DNA of 40,350 nt, taken from assembly GCA_031367325.1 (NCBI GenBank), contig JANLPQ010000067.1:1-40350 (forward strand), written 5' to 3'. Within the stretch, counting starts at the first letter, position 1, and each line of letters starts with the position of its first letter. Source of the stretch: JAAFIP01 sp031367325. Its GTDB lineage: Bacteria > Pseudomonadota > Gammaproteobacteria > Burkholderiales > Burkholderiaceae_C. A model generated the notes under the pieces. It had not been told where the DNA came from. It saw only the letters and a list, made by a program, of their open reading frames with translations, and ran no database searches. A program made the translations under genes and the position numbers. This document shows, piece by piece, positions 24,048-33,108 of the stretch.

Positions 24048-25301
24048 TTACATGTGGTCAATCATCACTTGGCCAAAGCCTGAGCAACTAACCTGAGTAG
24101 CGCCGTCCATCAAGCGGGCAAAGTCGTAGGTTACTTTCTTGCTGGCGATCGACTTTTCCATGCTACTGATAATCACATCCGCCGCTTCAGTCCAGCCCAT
24201 GTGGCGCAACATCATCTCGGCAGACAAAATCTCAGAGCCTGGGTTAACGTAGTCTTTTCCAGCGTATTTAGGCGCGGTGCCGTGGGTCGCTTCAAAACAA
24301 GCCACCGAGTCAGATAAGTTAGCACCCGGGGCAATACCGATCCCGCCTACTTGCGCTGCCAAAGCATCAGACACGTAGTCGCCGTTCAGGTTAAGCGTAG
24401 CGATGACAGAGTATTCTGCCGGGCGTAGCAAAATTTGCTGCAAAAAAGCATCTGCAATCACGTCTTTGACGATAATCTCTTTGCCGGTCTTGGGGTTTTT
24501 AAATTTGCACCATGGACCGCCATCAATCAGCTCTGCGCCAAATTCCTTTTGTGCCAATGCATAGGCCCAATCACGAAAACCACCCTCAGTGTATTTCATG
24601 ATATTGCCCTTGTGCACGATCGTCACAGAGGGCTTGTCGTTGTCAATAGCGTACTGCACCGCCTTGCGCATCAGGCGCTCAGTACCTTCGCTAGAGACGG
24701 GTTTGACGCCAATGCCTGACGTATTGGGGAAGCGAATTTTCGTTACCCCCATCTCTTCTTGCAAAAATTTAATCATCTTTTTGGCTTTGTCGCTGCCCGA
24801 CTCAAACTCAATGCCCGCATAAATGTCTTCACTGTTCTCGCGGAAGATCACCATATTGGTTTTTTCTGGCTCTTTCACAGGAGATGGCACACCTTTGAAG
24901 TACTGCACCGGGCGCAAGCAAACATACAAATCCAGCTCTTGGCGCAAAGCCACGTTCAAGCTACGAATGCCGCCACCTACGGGCGTGGTCAAAGGCCCTT
25001 TGATAGACACCACATACTCGCGCAGCACTTTTAAGGTTTCCTCTGGTAACCAAACATCGGGGCCATATATTTTGGTTGATTTTTCGCCAGCATACACTTC
25101 CATCCAGTGGATCTTGCGCTTGTCACCATAGGCCTTGGCTACCGCGGCATCTACTACCTTAAGCATCACTGGTGTAATGTCTTGGCCGGTACCGTCGCCT
25201 TCAATGAACGGAATAATAGGCTCGTTGGGCACGGTAAGTGACATGTCTGCATTGACGGTAATTTTGCTGCCTGATGCAGGCACTTTAATGTGCTGGTACA
25301 T
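24048..25301 (-). CDS. icd: Isocitrate dehydrogenase (NADP+)
   Basis: TCA-cycle enzyme converting isocitrate to 2-oxoglutarate and CO2. The 417 residues match the E. coli-type homodimeric enzyme in length. The substrate loop GGGIRSLNVALRQ carries the serine that AceK phosphorylates in enterics; whether this organism has AceK is not visible here. Other matches are FRENSEDIYAGIE, the Lys/Asn region VHKGNIMKYTEG, and NLNGDYVSDALAAQVGG for metal binding. The ATHGTAPKYAGKD segment is the NADP-type cofactor region. The ribosome site is GGAG. It is a single gene with its own terminator. Confidence 0.97.
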   Translation of the reverse strand: MYQHIKVPASGSKITVNADMSLTVPNEPIIPFIEGDGTGQDITPVMLKVVDAAVAKAYGDKRKIHWMEVYAGEKSTKIYGPDVWLPEETLKVLREYVVSIKGPLTTPVGGGIRSLNVALRQELDLYVCLRPVQYFKGVPSPVKEPEKTNMVIFRENSEDIYAGIEFESGSDKAKKMIKFLQEEMGVTKIRFPNTSGIGVKPVSSEGTERLMRKAVQYAIDNDKPSVTIVHKGNIMKYTEGGFRDWAYALAQKEFGAELIDGGPWCKFKNPKTGKEIIVKDVIADAFLQQILLRPAEYSVIATLNLNGDYVSDALAAQVGGIGIAPGANLSDSVACFEATHGTAPKYAGKDYVNPGSEILSAEMMLRHMGWTEAADVIISSMEKSIASKKVTYDFARLMDGATQVSCSGFGQVMIDHM

Positions 25302-25529
25302 AGTGAATGGGTCTCCGGGAGGGTGAAAAAATTTGTAACGCGCCTGAAACTTGCGGCCTAAAAAGGTGATTGGCCGTTTGCAGATCGTGCTTTAAGTGTA
25401 AACCTTTAATTTTAGCTGGAAATTATTTACACAGACCTTGTCAACCAATTGAAATAGCGTGTCGTTGTTGACGTACCTTTCAAGTTTTTTGGATGGTTTT
25501 GAAGTAACGTTAACTCAAGGAAATTTAAA

Positions 25530-25811
25530 ATGAACAAACTACTCGCCGCTTTGGTTGCTGGTCTTTTTGCTGCTGGTGCTTTTGCACAAGCTTCTGCTCC
25601 TGCTGCGCCTGCTGCTGCTAAGCCAGCTGTTGCTGCACCTGCTGCTGCGCCTGCCGCCGCTGCACCTGCACCTGCTGCTAAGCCAGCTGCTGAAGCTAAG
25701 CCAATGGCTGAAGCTAAGCCTGCTGCTAAAGCTAAGCCAATGGCTAAGAAGCACAAAAAATCCAAGAAAGCCAAAATGGCTAAAGCTGCTGACGCACCAG
25801 CTGCTAAGTAA
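25530..25811 (+). CDS. Exported Ala/Pro/Lys-rich low-complexity protein
   Basis: A 93-residue hypothetical protein with a signal peptide, MNKLLAALVAGLFAAGAFAQ, followed by Ala/Pro-rich repeats (AKPMAEAKPAAKAKPMA-type units) and a strongly basic tail with HKKSKKAKMAK that ends APAAK. The composition is like histone-H1-type or cell-envelope polycation proteins, but no domain can be named. The AAGGAA ribosome site and a terminator 48 bp after the stop mark a single-gene unit. Its tail resembles the 19-residue microprotein at 16999-17058, and both genes end at nearly the same hairpin. Repeated codons could cause strand-slippage length variation. Confidence 0.8.
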   Translation: MNKLLAALVAGLFAAGAFAQASAPAAPAAAKPAVAAPAAAPAAAAPAPAAKPAAEAKPMAEAKPAAKAKPMAKKHKKSKKAKMAKAADAPAAK

Positions 25812-25858
25812 TTAGCAAGCGAATGCACCAGCTTGCAAGAGCTGGTATCAGCCCACAA

Positions 25859-25882
25859 TGCCCGCCTTGCGCGGGCATTTTT
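25859..25882 (+). terminator. Rho-independent terminator of the Ala/Pro/Lys-rich gene
   Basis: TGCCCGC/GCGGGCA with a 5-nt loop CTTGC is followed by T5. Almost the same hairpin terminates the microprotein gene at 16952-16982. Confidence 0.85.
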
Positions 25883-25922
25883 ATGGCACAAACTTTTGAC
25901 TCACACTGTAGACTCTGGCCTT

Positions 25923-26390
25923 ATGAACGCAATTACACGCACACTGAGCCTATTGGTTTTAGTAACCATCAGCGGCTTCGCCTACGCCCAAGCCACTGCA
26001 CAAGATGAGCCGCAATTGCAACTGCAACGCACCGTGCTGCAGGCTGGCGTGCACCGCATTGACGCGCAAGTCGCTATCACACCAGAGCAACGGCAAATTG
26101 GCCTGATGTGGCGCAAAGACATGCCTGTGCATGAAGGCATGCTGTTTGTGTTTGAAGAACCTTCCAAGCAATGTTTTTGGATGAAGAACACGCTGCTACC
26201 TTTGACGGCGGCTTTTGTAGCCGATGATGGCACCGTGGTAAACCTTGAAGACATGAAGCCCCAAACCACCGATCCGCATTGTTCTGCCAAGCCTGTGCGT
26301 TATGTGCTTGAGATGAACAAAGGCTGGTTTGCTAAAAAGGGCATCAAAGCAGGCGCCAAGCTCACAGGCGTACCTTTTACGGCCAAGTAA
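25923..26390 (+). CDS. DUF192-family exported protein
   Basis: A 155-residue protein of the DUF192 family (PF02643), function unknown. A signal peptide MNAITRTLSLLVLVTISGFA...AQA precedes the domain. The domain shows the family features QRQIGLMWRKDMPVHEGMLF, CFWMKNTLLPLTAAFV and the C-terminal VLEMNKGWFAKKGIKAGA. The start at 25923 is chosen because it begins the signal peptide; the longer frame from 25833 would read through the preceding terminator. The ribosome site is weak. Structures of the family suggest a small beta-barrel, but I would not assign an activity. Confidence 0.88.
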   Translation: MNAITRTLSLLVLVTISGFAYAQATAQDEPQLQLQRTVLQAGVHRIDAQVAITPEQRQIGLMWRKDMPVHEGMLFVFEEPSKQCFWMKNTLLPLTAAFVADDGTVVNLEDMKPQTTDPHCSAKPVRYVLEMNKGWFAKKGIKAGAKLTGVPFTAK

Positions 26391-26410
26391 CTGCTGGCCA
26401 AAGGCAGTTC

Positions 26411-26457
26411 ACTACAGATTTAATAGCTGCTTGAGCAGGTTCTACGGGCTAAACTGC
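26411..26457 (+). repeat. Dispersed repeat copy 6
   Basis: An intergenic forward copy: AATAGCTGCTTGAGCAGGTT followed by CTACGGGCTAAA, the short-flank variant. It lies between the DUF192 gene and ppa. Confidence 0.85.
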
Positions 26458-26490
26458 ACTATTGGCAGTGCAATCTAAGCAATCCAGCCA

Positions 26491-27021
26491 TTACGGTTTG
26501 ATGTAAGCTGCAATGCCGTCTGTAATTTCTTTACATGCAGCTTCTGGGCCTTGCCAGCCGATCACCTTGACCCATTTGCCTTCTTCTAAATCTTTGTAGT
26601 GTTCAAAGAAGTGCGAGATGGTTTTCAGGCGCAGTGGGTTCATGTCCTCGGGTTTTTGCCAGTGGGTGTACAGCGAGCATTTTTTGTCTATTGGCACAGC
26701 CAGTACTTTGCCATCAACCCCTGCTTCGTCTTCCATCATCAAAATGCCGATAGCACGGCAAGTAACCACTACGCCCGGGATAAGCGGCACAGGTGTAATG
26801 ACCAGCACATCAACTGGATCGCCATCACCGCTTAGGGTCTTGGGCACATAGCCATAGTTAGTGGGGTAATGCATGGCGGTAGACATAAAGCGGTCTACAA
26901 AGATAGCGCCACTTTCTTTATCCACTTCGTATTTGATCGGGTCGGCGTTCATCGGAATTTCGATGATGACGTTAAATTCTTGAGGGGCATTTTTGCCAGG
27001 ATGTACGCGGTCTAGTGACAT
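26491..27021 (-). CDS. ppa: Inorganic pyrophosphatase (soluble, family I)
   Basis: Cytoplasmic enzyme hydrolysing pyrophosphate to two phosphates, which pulls biosynthetic reactions forward. It has 176 residues, like the E. coli enzyme. The signature SGDGDPVDVLV contains the metal-binding aspartates Asp66, Asp68 and Asp71; Glu21, Lys30 and the region HYPTNYGYVP complete the active site. It is divergent from the membrane pyrophosphatase gene hppA across a 259-bp intergenic region, so both PPi-consuming systems lie side by side. Confidence 0.97.
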   Translation of the reverse strand: MSLDRVHPGKNAPQEFNVIIEIPMNADPIKYEVDKESGAIFVDRFMSTAMHYPTNYGYVPKTLSGDGDPVDVLVITPVPLIPGVVVTCRAIGILMMEDEAGVDGKVLAVPIDKKCSLYTHWQKPEDMNPLRLKTISHFFEHYKDLEEGKWVKVIGWQGPEAACKEITDGIAAYIKP

Positions 27022-27280
27022 ATTAAAGGTTTTGCGAAGGTTAAAAAAAGTGCAGGACGGTTACAGGCTGTAGAGCCATAGCTAGGATTAACCCTGATTT
27101 TACTTTCAACATACTTGCTAATCCGCAAATATGTCACGTTTTGCGGCTACATTGTGCTGGTTGGCCAATTGTCTCCGCCTGTTCAGGGCAAGTTGTGGGA
27201 TGAGGAAGCAACGCAGCGGGTGCCACGGCAAACAAAGCGTTGGACACCCTCTTCGTCAAAACTAAAAGGAGATTCTGTTT

Positions 27281-29779
27281 ATGACTGGCAACTCTGCGCT
27301 GATTATTGCGCTGGTATGCGGCTTTATTGCCGTGGGTTACGGCTTTTGGGCGCGTAGCTGGATTCTTTCTCAAGACGCAGGCAACGCGCGCATGCAAGAA
27401 ATTGCAGCCGCTATCCAAACCGGTGCAGGGGCCTACCTGGCTAGGCAATACAAAACCATCACCGTAGTGGGCGTGGTGCTAGCCATTTTGATTGCCATAT
27501 TTTTAGACCGTATGTCGGCAGTAGGCTTTGTTATTGGGGCTGTACTGTCGGGTGCCTGCGGCTTTATTGGCATGAACGTTTCGGTGCGAGCCAACGTACG
27601 CACTGCTCAGGCAGCTACCAAAGGCATAGCACCTGCATTGCAAGTAGCATTTCGTGGTGGTGCCATCACCGGCATGCTGGTGGTTGGCTTAGGCCTGATT
27701 GGCGTGACTGCTTTTTACTGGTTTTTGGTGCCCGATGGTGCACCAACCGCTGCCAAGCTGAACCCGTTGATTGGCTTTGCTTTTGGCTCATCGCTCATCT
27801 CTATCTTTGCCCGCTTGGGCGGCGGTATTTTTACCAAAGGTGCTGACGTAGGTGCTGATCTGGTAGGCAAGGTAGAAGCGGGTATCCCCGAGGACGACCC
27901 ACGCAACCCCGCTGTCATTGCCGATAACGTAGGCGACAACGTGGGCGACTGCGCTGGCATGGCTGCTGATTTGTTTGAAACCTATGCGGTCACTTTAATT
28001 GCCACCATGGTGCTAGGCGCATTGTTGGTGTCTAGCGGCGGTGCCAGCACGGTGCTGTACCCGCTGATGCTAGGTGCCGTGTCAATTGTGGCATCTATTG
28101 TGGGCTGTTTCTTCGTGAAGGCCTCGCCTGGTATGAAGAACGTCATGCCTGCGCTGTACAAGGGTTTGGCAGTAGCGGGCATCTTGTCGCTGATCGCTTT
28201 TTACTTTGTAACTAACAGCATGATCGCTGATAACGCTTTAGGCGGTACAGGTGCTGCCATGAAGCTGTTTGGTGCGTGTGCCGTAGGTTTGATTTTGACC
28301 GGCGCTCTGGTATGGATTACCGAATACTACACGGGCACGCAGTACGCACCGGTTAAGCACATTGCGCAAGCATCTACCACGGGCCATGGCACCAACATCA
28401 TTGCAGGCCTGGGCGTGTCGATGCGTTCCACCGCTTGGCCTGTCATTTTTGTCTGCATCGCCATCTACACGGCCTTCAAACTGGCCGGTTTGTATGGCAT
28501 TGCCATTGCAGCGACCTCTATGCTCAGCATGGCAGGTATTGTGGTGGCACTAGACGCCTATGGCCCTATTACCGACAACGCAGGCGGCATTGCCGAAATG
28601 GCCGAAATGCCCAAAAGCGTGCGCGACGTAACCGACCCACTAGACGCCGTGGGCAACACCACCAAAGCTGTGACCAAAGGCTACGCGATTGGCTCTGCCG
28701 GTTTGGCCGCATTGGTACTGTTTGCCGACTACACCCACAAGCTGGAAGCCTACGGCAACGCCATTACTTTTGATTTGTCTAACCCGATGGTTATCATTGG
28801 TTTGTTTATCGGTGGTTTGATTCCCTATTTGTTCGGTGCCATGGCGATGGAGGCTGTGGGCCGCGCTGCAGGTGCTGTGGTGGTCGAGGTGCGTCGCCAG
28901 TTCCGCGACATCAAAGGCATCATGGACGGCACAGGCAAGCCTGAGTACGACACTGCGGTGGACATGCTGACGACAGCGGCCATTAAAGAAATGATGATCC
29001 CATCGTTGCTGCCTGTAGTAGCCCCAGTTATCGTGGGCTTAGTACTAGGCCCCGCAGCCTTGGGCGGCTTGTTGATGGGTACCATCGTCACAGGTTTGTT
29101 TGTGGCTATTTCTATGTGTACCGGCGGCGGTGCGTGGGACAACGCTAAGAAATACATCGAAGACGGCAACCATGGTGGCAAAGGCTCTGAGACGCACAAA
29201 GCCGCTGTCACAGGTGATACTGTAGGCGACCCATACAAAGATACCGCAGGCCCTGCGATTAACCCGCTCATTAAGATTATCAATATCGTGGCACTATTGA
29301 TCGTGCCGTTGATGATGTCGATTCACGGCGGCAAGGCTAACACTGCGTCTATGGCAACGCCTACCACCGCCGTAGCTGGCATGACAGCAGGCTCTGCATC
29401 TGTGGCCACAGACGCCAAGCCTGCCGATACAGGCGCAGCTGCAGCTGATGCAGCGTCTATCAAAGTAGACAATGGCGTGGTTAAGTTCTATTTCGCTTCC
29501 GGTAAGTCTGATCTGGCGCAAGGCGGCAAAGATGCACTTAAAGACATCTTGGCGGGTGTTGCAGCCGGTAAAAAAGCGGCTGTCAGCGGCTATGTTGACC
29601 CTAGCGGCAACATGGACCAAAACAAAGAGCTGGCTAAACAACGCGCCTTTGCGGTGCGCGACTTGCTGACTGCATCAGGCGCTCCTGCTGACAAGGTTGA
29701 GCTGAAAAAGCCTGATGACATCCAGGCTGGTGCTACCAGCGCCGCAGAAGGTCGCCGGGTTGAGGTAGTGCTACAGTAA
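27281..29779 (+). CDS. hppA: Membrane-bound ion-translocating pyrophosphatase with C-terminal OmpA-like domain
   Basis: An inner-membrane pump that couples PPi hydrolysis to H+ (or Na+) export. Residues 1 to about 682 are a full M-PPase with about 16 membrane helices. The catalytic region includes DNVGDNVGDCAGMAADLFE (215-233) and GDTVGDPYKDTAGPAINPL near the end. Lys462 in GNTTKA marks the K+-independent class, in which lysine replaces the K+-requirement alanine. After a Thr/Ala-rich linker (about 685-727) comes an OmpA/MotB-like domain (about 730-832) with VKFYFASGKSDL, Asp773, Arg788 and GRRVEVVL. M-PPases usually end near the last helix, so this is an unusual fusion. The ribosome site AAAAGGAG is good. 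Confidence 0.95.
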   Translation: MTGNSALIIALVCGFIAVGYGFWARSWILSQDAGNARMQEIAAAIQTGAGAYLARQYKTITVVGVVLAILIAIFLDRMSAVGFVIGAVLSGACGFIGMNVSVRANVRTAQAATKGIAPALQVAFRGGAITGMLVVGLGLIGVTAFYWFLVPDGAPTAAKLNPLIGFAFGSSLISIFARLGGGIFTKGADVGADLVGKVEAGIPEDDPRNPAVIADNVGDNVGDCAGMAADLFETYAVTLIATMVLGALLVSSGGASTVLYPLMLGAVSIVASIVGCFFVKASPGMKNVMPALYKGLAVAGILSLIAFYFVTNSMIADNALGGTGAAMKLFGACAVGLILTGALVWITEYYTGTQYAPVKHIAQASTTGHGTNIIAGLGVSMRSTAWPVIFVCIAIYTAFKLAGLYGIAIAATSMLSMAGIVVALDAYGPITDNAGGIAEMAEMPKSVRDVTDPLDAVGNTTKAVTKGYAIGSAGLAALVLFADYTHKLEAYGNAITFDLSNPMVIIGLFIGGLIPYLFGAMAMEAVGRAAGAVVVEVRRQFRDIKGIMDGTGKPEYDTAVDMLTTAAIKEMMIPSLLPVVAPVIVGLVLGPAALGGLLMGTIVTGLFVAISMCTGGGAWDNAKKYIEDGNHGGKGSETHKAAVTGDTVGDPYKDTAGPAINPLIKIINIVALLIVPLMMSIHGGKANTASMATPTTAVAGMTAGSASVATDAKPADTGAAAADAASIKVDNGVVKFYFASGKSDLAQGGKDALKDILAGVAAGKKAAVSGYVDPSGNMDQNKELAKQRAFAVRDLLTASGAPADKVELKKPDDIQAGATSAAEGRRVEVVLQ

Positions 29780-29800
29780 ACGCACTACTGCTTAAATGCA

Positions 29801-29836
29801 AAAGGCCGCACTGGGCAACCAGTGCGGCCTTTTTTT
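29801..29836 (+). terminator. Rho-independent terminator of hppA
   Basis: AGGCCGCACTGG/CCAGTGCGGCCT form a 12-bp perfect stem with loop GCAA, followed by a run of Ts. This is the strongest hairpin in the window. Confidence 0.93.
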
Positions 29837-29869
29837 GTAGGCTAAGCTATGGTGACTTGCCCACCAGAC

Positions 29870-30625
29870 TTAGCTGGGAGCCATCTCGGTGGTGCCTGCT
29901 ACGCCTTCGATTTTCATCAGCGTTTTAATAGCACCGGGCAGTATGGACCCAGGAACGGTTAACAGCAATACGTCTTTATTGTTTTCAATATTGATAGTGC
30001 CTTTAAAAAGCACTGTTTTGCTACCGCCTGCGGTAATAACAATCTGGTAGTTGCCGCCTGCAATATCTAGCGAGTCGTTGCCAGTGGCTGGGCCAGAAGT
30101 TTTGTAAGCTGTAGCAGCAATCACGGGGGTTACGCTAGCAGCAGATATGTCGGTACCTGCTGCATTAAGGTACAAATCAATATTGCTGGCATTGAACGAT
30201 GCGTTCATAACACGCAACTTGGCTTTGTCGCTGGTGAGGGATTTGTTGTACGGATCGCGGATCTCGTAGATGCTGTTCTCGGTATTAGATGATGGCAACG
30301 CAACAATCGTGTATTTGTTGCCGCGTTTGGCATCTATCACCACATTACCTACCACTGCGCCACCACTGGCGGTTTTAACTGACCAGTCTGAAGACTTGGT
30401 ATCAGTGTAGAAATAGTCTGACGCAAATTTGTAGGGTGCATTAGTCGCATTGGCCTGTGCAGTGCCGTCGAGGTACAAAGTTACATTGGGCGCAAGTGGC
30501 GATGCATGGACAAAGCGCACGGTAGGGTCAGCTACGTCAAGGCGATCTTCGGTGTCACCACCGCCACAGGCGACCAATCCCACCATAGGCACGCAAACTA
30601 ATAAACACTTGGTTAAAAATTTCAT
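29870..30625 (-). CDS. DUF4397-domain lipoprotein
   Basis: A 251-residue putative lipoprotein. The signal MKFLTKCLLVCVPMVGLVAC has a lipobox LVAC with Cys20, followed by GGG. The mature part starts with VRFVHASPLAPNVTLYLDG, the DUF4397 hallmark, and a second similar unit begins KLRVMNASFNASNIDLYLNA, so it is a tandem of beta-sandwich repeats. The start at 30625 is chosen because AAGGATGAG lies 8 nt upstream. An ATG at 30634 would overlap that site. The function of DUF4397 proteins is unknown to me; envelope or surface location is expected. It is divergent from the osmoprotectant transporter operon. Confidence 0.88.
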   Translation of the reverse strand: MKFLTKCLLVCVPMVGLVACGGGDTEDRLDVADPTVRFVHASPLAPNVTLYLDGTAQANATNAPYKFASDYFYTDTKSSDWSVKTASGGAVVGNVVIDAKRGNKYTIVALPSSNTENSIYEIRDPYNKSLTSDKAKLRVMNASFNASNIDLYLNAAGTDISAASVTPVIAATAYKTSGPATGNDSLDIAGGNYQIVITAGGSKTVLFKGTINIENNKDVLLLTVPGSILPGAIKTLMKIEGVAGTTEMAPS

Positions 30626-30699
30626 AAATCTCATCCTTAAAAGTTAATATGTGATCGTAGATTTTTTATGCACCAAAGCGTGTCGGCAACATCGTTTCT

Positions 30700-30806
30700 T
30701 CACAGTAAGGATGACTCGCGCACCATTGTGGGACAAGGCCGCGTGCAGTTGCTAGTGGTTACCGCTTGGTCACAGTAGTTTGCTCAAACAGCGCAGTTTC
30801 ACAGTA
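30700..30806. promoter_or_regulatory. Three copies of TCACAGTA upstream of the osmoprotectant operon
   Basis: The same 8-mer occurs at 30700-30707, 30770-30777 and 30799-30806, all in one orientation, within the divergent intergenic region. They could be binding sites for a regulator of the yehZ-like operon. No known consensus is matched. Confidence 0.35.
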
Positions 30807-30907
30807 CGCTTATGTCAGCAGGTTTGTAAAATTTAGTGCAAACTACTCGTTGTAAATACAACATTAATGCTCATGGCGCTATACAAACTGATGAAAAGGA
30901 CAATTTT

Positions 30908-31828
30908 ATGAACACTATTCAACGCAGAACTCTCATTGCTCTGGCTGGCACCTTGCTTGCCGGCGCTGCACTAGCACAGGCTGCGCCTGTCAGAGTGAGT
31001 TCAAAAATTGACACTGAAGGCAAGCTACTAGGCAACATGATGGTGCTGGCACTAGAGGCCAGCGGTATCAAGGTAGAGAATAAAACAGCCTTGGGCAACA
31101 CCAAGATCATGCGCGGCGCTATCACTGCGGGCGAGATCGATATTTACCCTGAATACACTGGTAATGGTGCTTTCATTTTTGCTGAAGAATCTAACGCAGC
31201 GTGGAAAAACGCCAAAGCAGGCTACGAGCGCGTTAAAACACTCGACTTGGCTAAAAACAAAATCGTGTGGTTAGAGCCCTCTCCTGCCAACAACACTTGG
31301 ACCATCGCCGTGCGCAAAGATATTGCCACGGCCAACAAGCTTAAAACACTGGACGATCTGGGCAAATGGATCAGTGGTGGCGGGCAGTTCAAGCTGGCTG
31401 CATCAGCCGAGTTTGTCGAGCGTTCAGACGCATTGCCCGCATTTCAAACGGCTTACGGCTTTAAATTGAAACCCGAGCAAATTCTCACGCTGGCAGGTGG
31501 CGACACAGCCACTACTATTCGTGCAGCGGGTGAGAAGACCTCGGGTGTGAACGCTGCTATGGCCTACGGCACCGATGGCCCTGTGGCAGCGCTTGGCCTG
31601 GTTATTATGGAAGACACTAAATCGGTGCAACCTATTTATGCCCCCGCGCCCATCGTGCGCGAAGAAGTGCTGACCAAGAACCCTAAGATTAAAACCGTGC
31701 TGGAACCCATTTTCAAGGCGCTGGACGGCCCTACACTGCAGGCGCTGAACGCCAAAATTCAGATTGAAGGCCAAGATGCTAAAAAGGTTGCAGGTGAGTT
31801 CTTGAAGTCTAAAGGGCTGCTCAAGTAA
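30908..31828 (+). CDS. yehZ: Osmoprotectant-type ABC transporter substrate-binding protein (YehZ/OsmF-like)
   Basis: A periplasmic receptor of the glycine-betaine/choline OpuAC fold (306 residues). The signal peptide MNTIQRRTLIALAGTLLAGAA ends near ALAQA. The mature protein has VSSKIDTEGKLLGNMMVLAL and GEIDIYPEYTGNGAFIF, typical of the YehZ/OpuBC branch. The ATG at 30908 has an AAGGA site; an upstream ATG in the same frame has none and lacks the signal. It heads four genes in the same order as enteric yehZYXW. YehZ-type systems bind betaine weakly, so the true ligand may be another organic cation. Confidence 0.92.
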   Translation: MNTIQRRTLIALAGTLLAGAALAQAAPVRVSSKIDTEGKLLGNMMVLALEASGIKVENKTALGNTKIMRGAITAGEIDIYPEYTGNGAFIFAEESNAAWKNAKAGYERVKTLDLAKNKIVWLEPSPANNTWTIAVRKDIATANKLKTLDDLGKWISGGGQFKLAASAEFVERSDALPAFQTAYGFKLKPEQILTLAGGDTATTIRAAGEKTSGVNAAMAYGTDGPVAALGLVIMEDTKSVQPIYAPAPIVREEVLTKNPKIKTVLEPIFKALDGPTLQALNAKIQIEGQDAKKVAGEFLKSKGLLK

Positions 31829-31860
31829 CTGACGCTGACTGCAAGCCTGCAAAATTTGCC

Positions 31861-33108
31861 ATGCGGCTTAGACTGTCATTGAACCCTGTTAGCGCGGCAC
31901 TGTCGCTGGCTGCGCTAGCAGCAATGGCGAGGCTACCGTTTTTACGTGTGGCTGCTAACCGTATGGTGTCGGGCGATCCCGTGTTTTTGTGGGCGCTATT
32001 GCAAGGCCCCACCAACATTCTGGGGGCATTATTCATAACCCTGCTGGTGGCGCTGGGACTGTTGTGCTGCTTTAAACCTAGCAAAACCGTGCTGTGGTTG
32101 CAAATAGGCACGGCATCTGCCCTGATGGCGCTGCTACTGGCTGCTGCGGGTGCGTACGCTAGCCAAGTTGCAGCCACGCAATCACCGTATGCGCGCACGT
32201 CGCTAGGCGGCGCATGGTGGGTGTTGATGATCGTGCTGTGGTTGATGGCGCAAGACGCCTTGCAGCGTTTGCAAGTAGGGCTGAGAACGCGCGTTGGGCT
32301 GCTGGCTGCCATCGTGTTGCTCGTAGGCTGGATGCTGTTGTCCGGCTGGTGCAATGATTTGTCGATCATGAAAGAGTATGCCAACCGGTCAGAGATGTTT
32401 GGCACGGCTGTGGTGCAACATATGCTGATCGTGGTGCTGGCCATGGTGCCCACTGTGTTGATTGGTGTTCCGCTAGGCTGGTGGATGCACAAAATGCGCA
32501 GCGCGCAGCAATCAATATTGCCTGTGCTCAACGTAATTCAGACCGTTCCGTCCATTGCATTGTTTGGCCTGCTGATGGCACCGCTGGCTTGGCTGGCTAC
32601 AGCGTTTCCTGCGCTGGCCAAGGCAGGCATTAGTGGGGTGGGTATGGCACCCGGCGTCATAGCGCTCGTGCTGTATGCACTGCTGCCTGTTGTGCGCGGT
32701 ACCTTGGCGGGGCTAGAACTGGTGCCCTCTGGCGTGGTGAATGCAGCGCGTGGCATGGGCATGTCAGAACCCAAAGTATTTACACAGGTCGAGCTGCCGT
32801 TGGCTTTGCCGGTGCTGCTAAGCGGTGTACGCACAGCTACGGTAGCAGCAGTGGGCTTGGCATCGGTCACCGCATTGATTGGTGCAGGCGGGCTGGGGGC
32901 CATTATGTTTGAGGGGCTGTTTAGCAGTGCGCAAGACTTGGTGTTGTTAGGGGTGCTACCCATTGTTGCGTTGTCAGTGGCTACTGACGCTGTTTTTAAA
33001 GTTTTAGTTCAGCTAGCCCAACCCCTCTACAACGCAGCAAGCAGCACAGAGCGCAACACAGTAAGCAACTCAAAACTCAATAAAGCACACAGCACGGCAT
33101 CTGCATGA
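31861..33108 (+). CDS. yehY: Osmoprotectant-type ABC transporter permease (YehY-like)
   Basis: The large inner-membrane permease of the system (415 residues). The N-terminal third carries extra hydrophobic segments (about 1-165), as in YehY. The C-terminal part is the binding-protein-dependent permease domain with QTVPSIALFGLLMAPLAW and the ATPase-contact loop GLELVPSGVVNAARGMGMSE, followed by TALIGAGGLGAIMFEGL. Its stop overlaps the start of the ATPase gene (ATGA, 33105-33108). The start ATG has no clear ribosome site, 32 bp after the receptor gene. Confidence 0.92.
   Translation: MRLRLSLNPVSAALSLAALAAMARLPFLRVAANRMVSGDPVFLWALLQGPTNILGALFITLLVALGLLCCFKPSKTVLWLQIGTASALMALLLAAAGAYASQVAATQSPYARTSLGGAWWVLMIVLWLMAQDALQRLQVGLRTRVGLLAAIVLLVGWMLLSGWCNDLSIMKEYANRSEMFGTAVVQHMLIVVLAMVPTVLIGVPLGWWMHKMRSAQQSILPVLNVIQTVPSIALFGLLMAPLAWLATAFPALAKAGISGVGMAPGVIALVLYALLPVVRGTLAGLELVPSGVVNAARGMGMSEPKVFTQVELPLALPVLLSGVRTATVAAVGLASVTALIGAGGLGAIMFEGLFSSAQDLVLLGVLPIVALSVATDAVFKVLVQLAQPLYNAASSTERNTVSNSKLNKAHSTASA

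Noticed and set aside
25600..25760. Tandem GCTGCT/AAGCCA-type repeats as a possible CRISPR or minisatellite
   Set aside because: They are codon repeats of an Ala/Pro/Lys-rich protein; there are no unique spacers of constant length.
25833..25922. N-terminal extension of the DUF192 protein
   Set aside because: It would read through the terminator at 25859-25882 and hide the signal peptide that starts at 25923.
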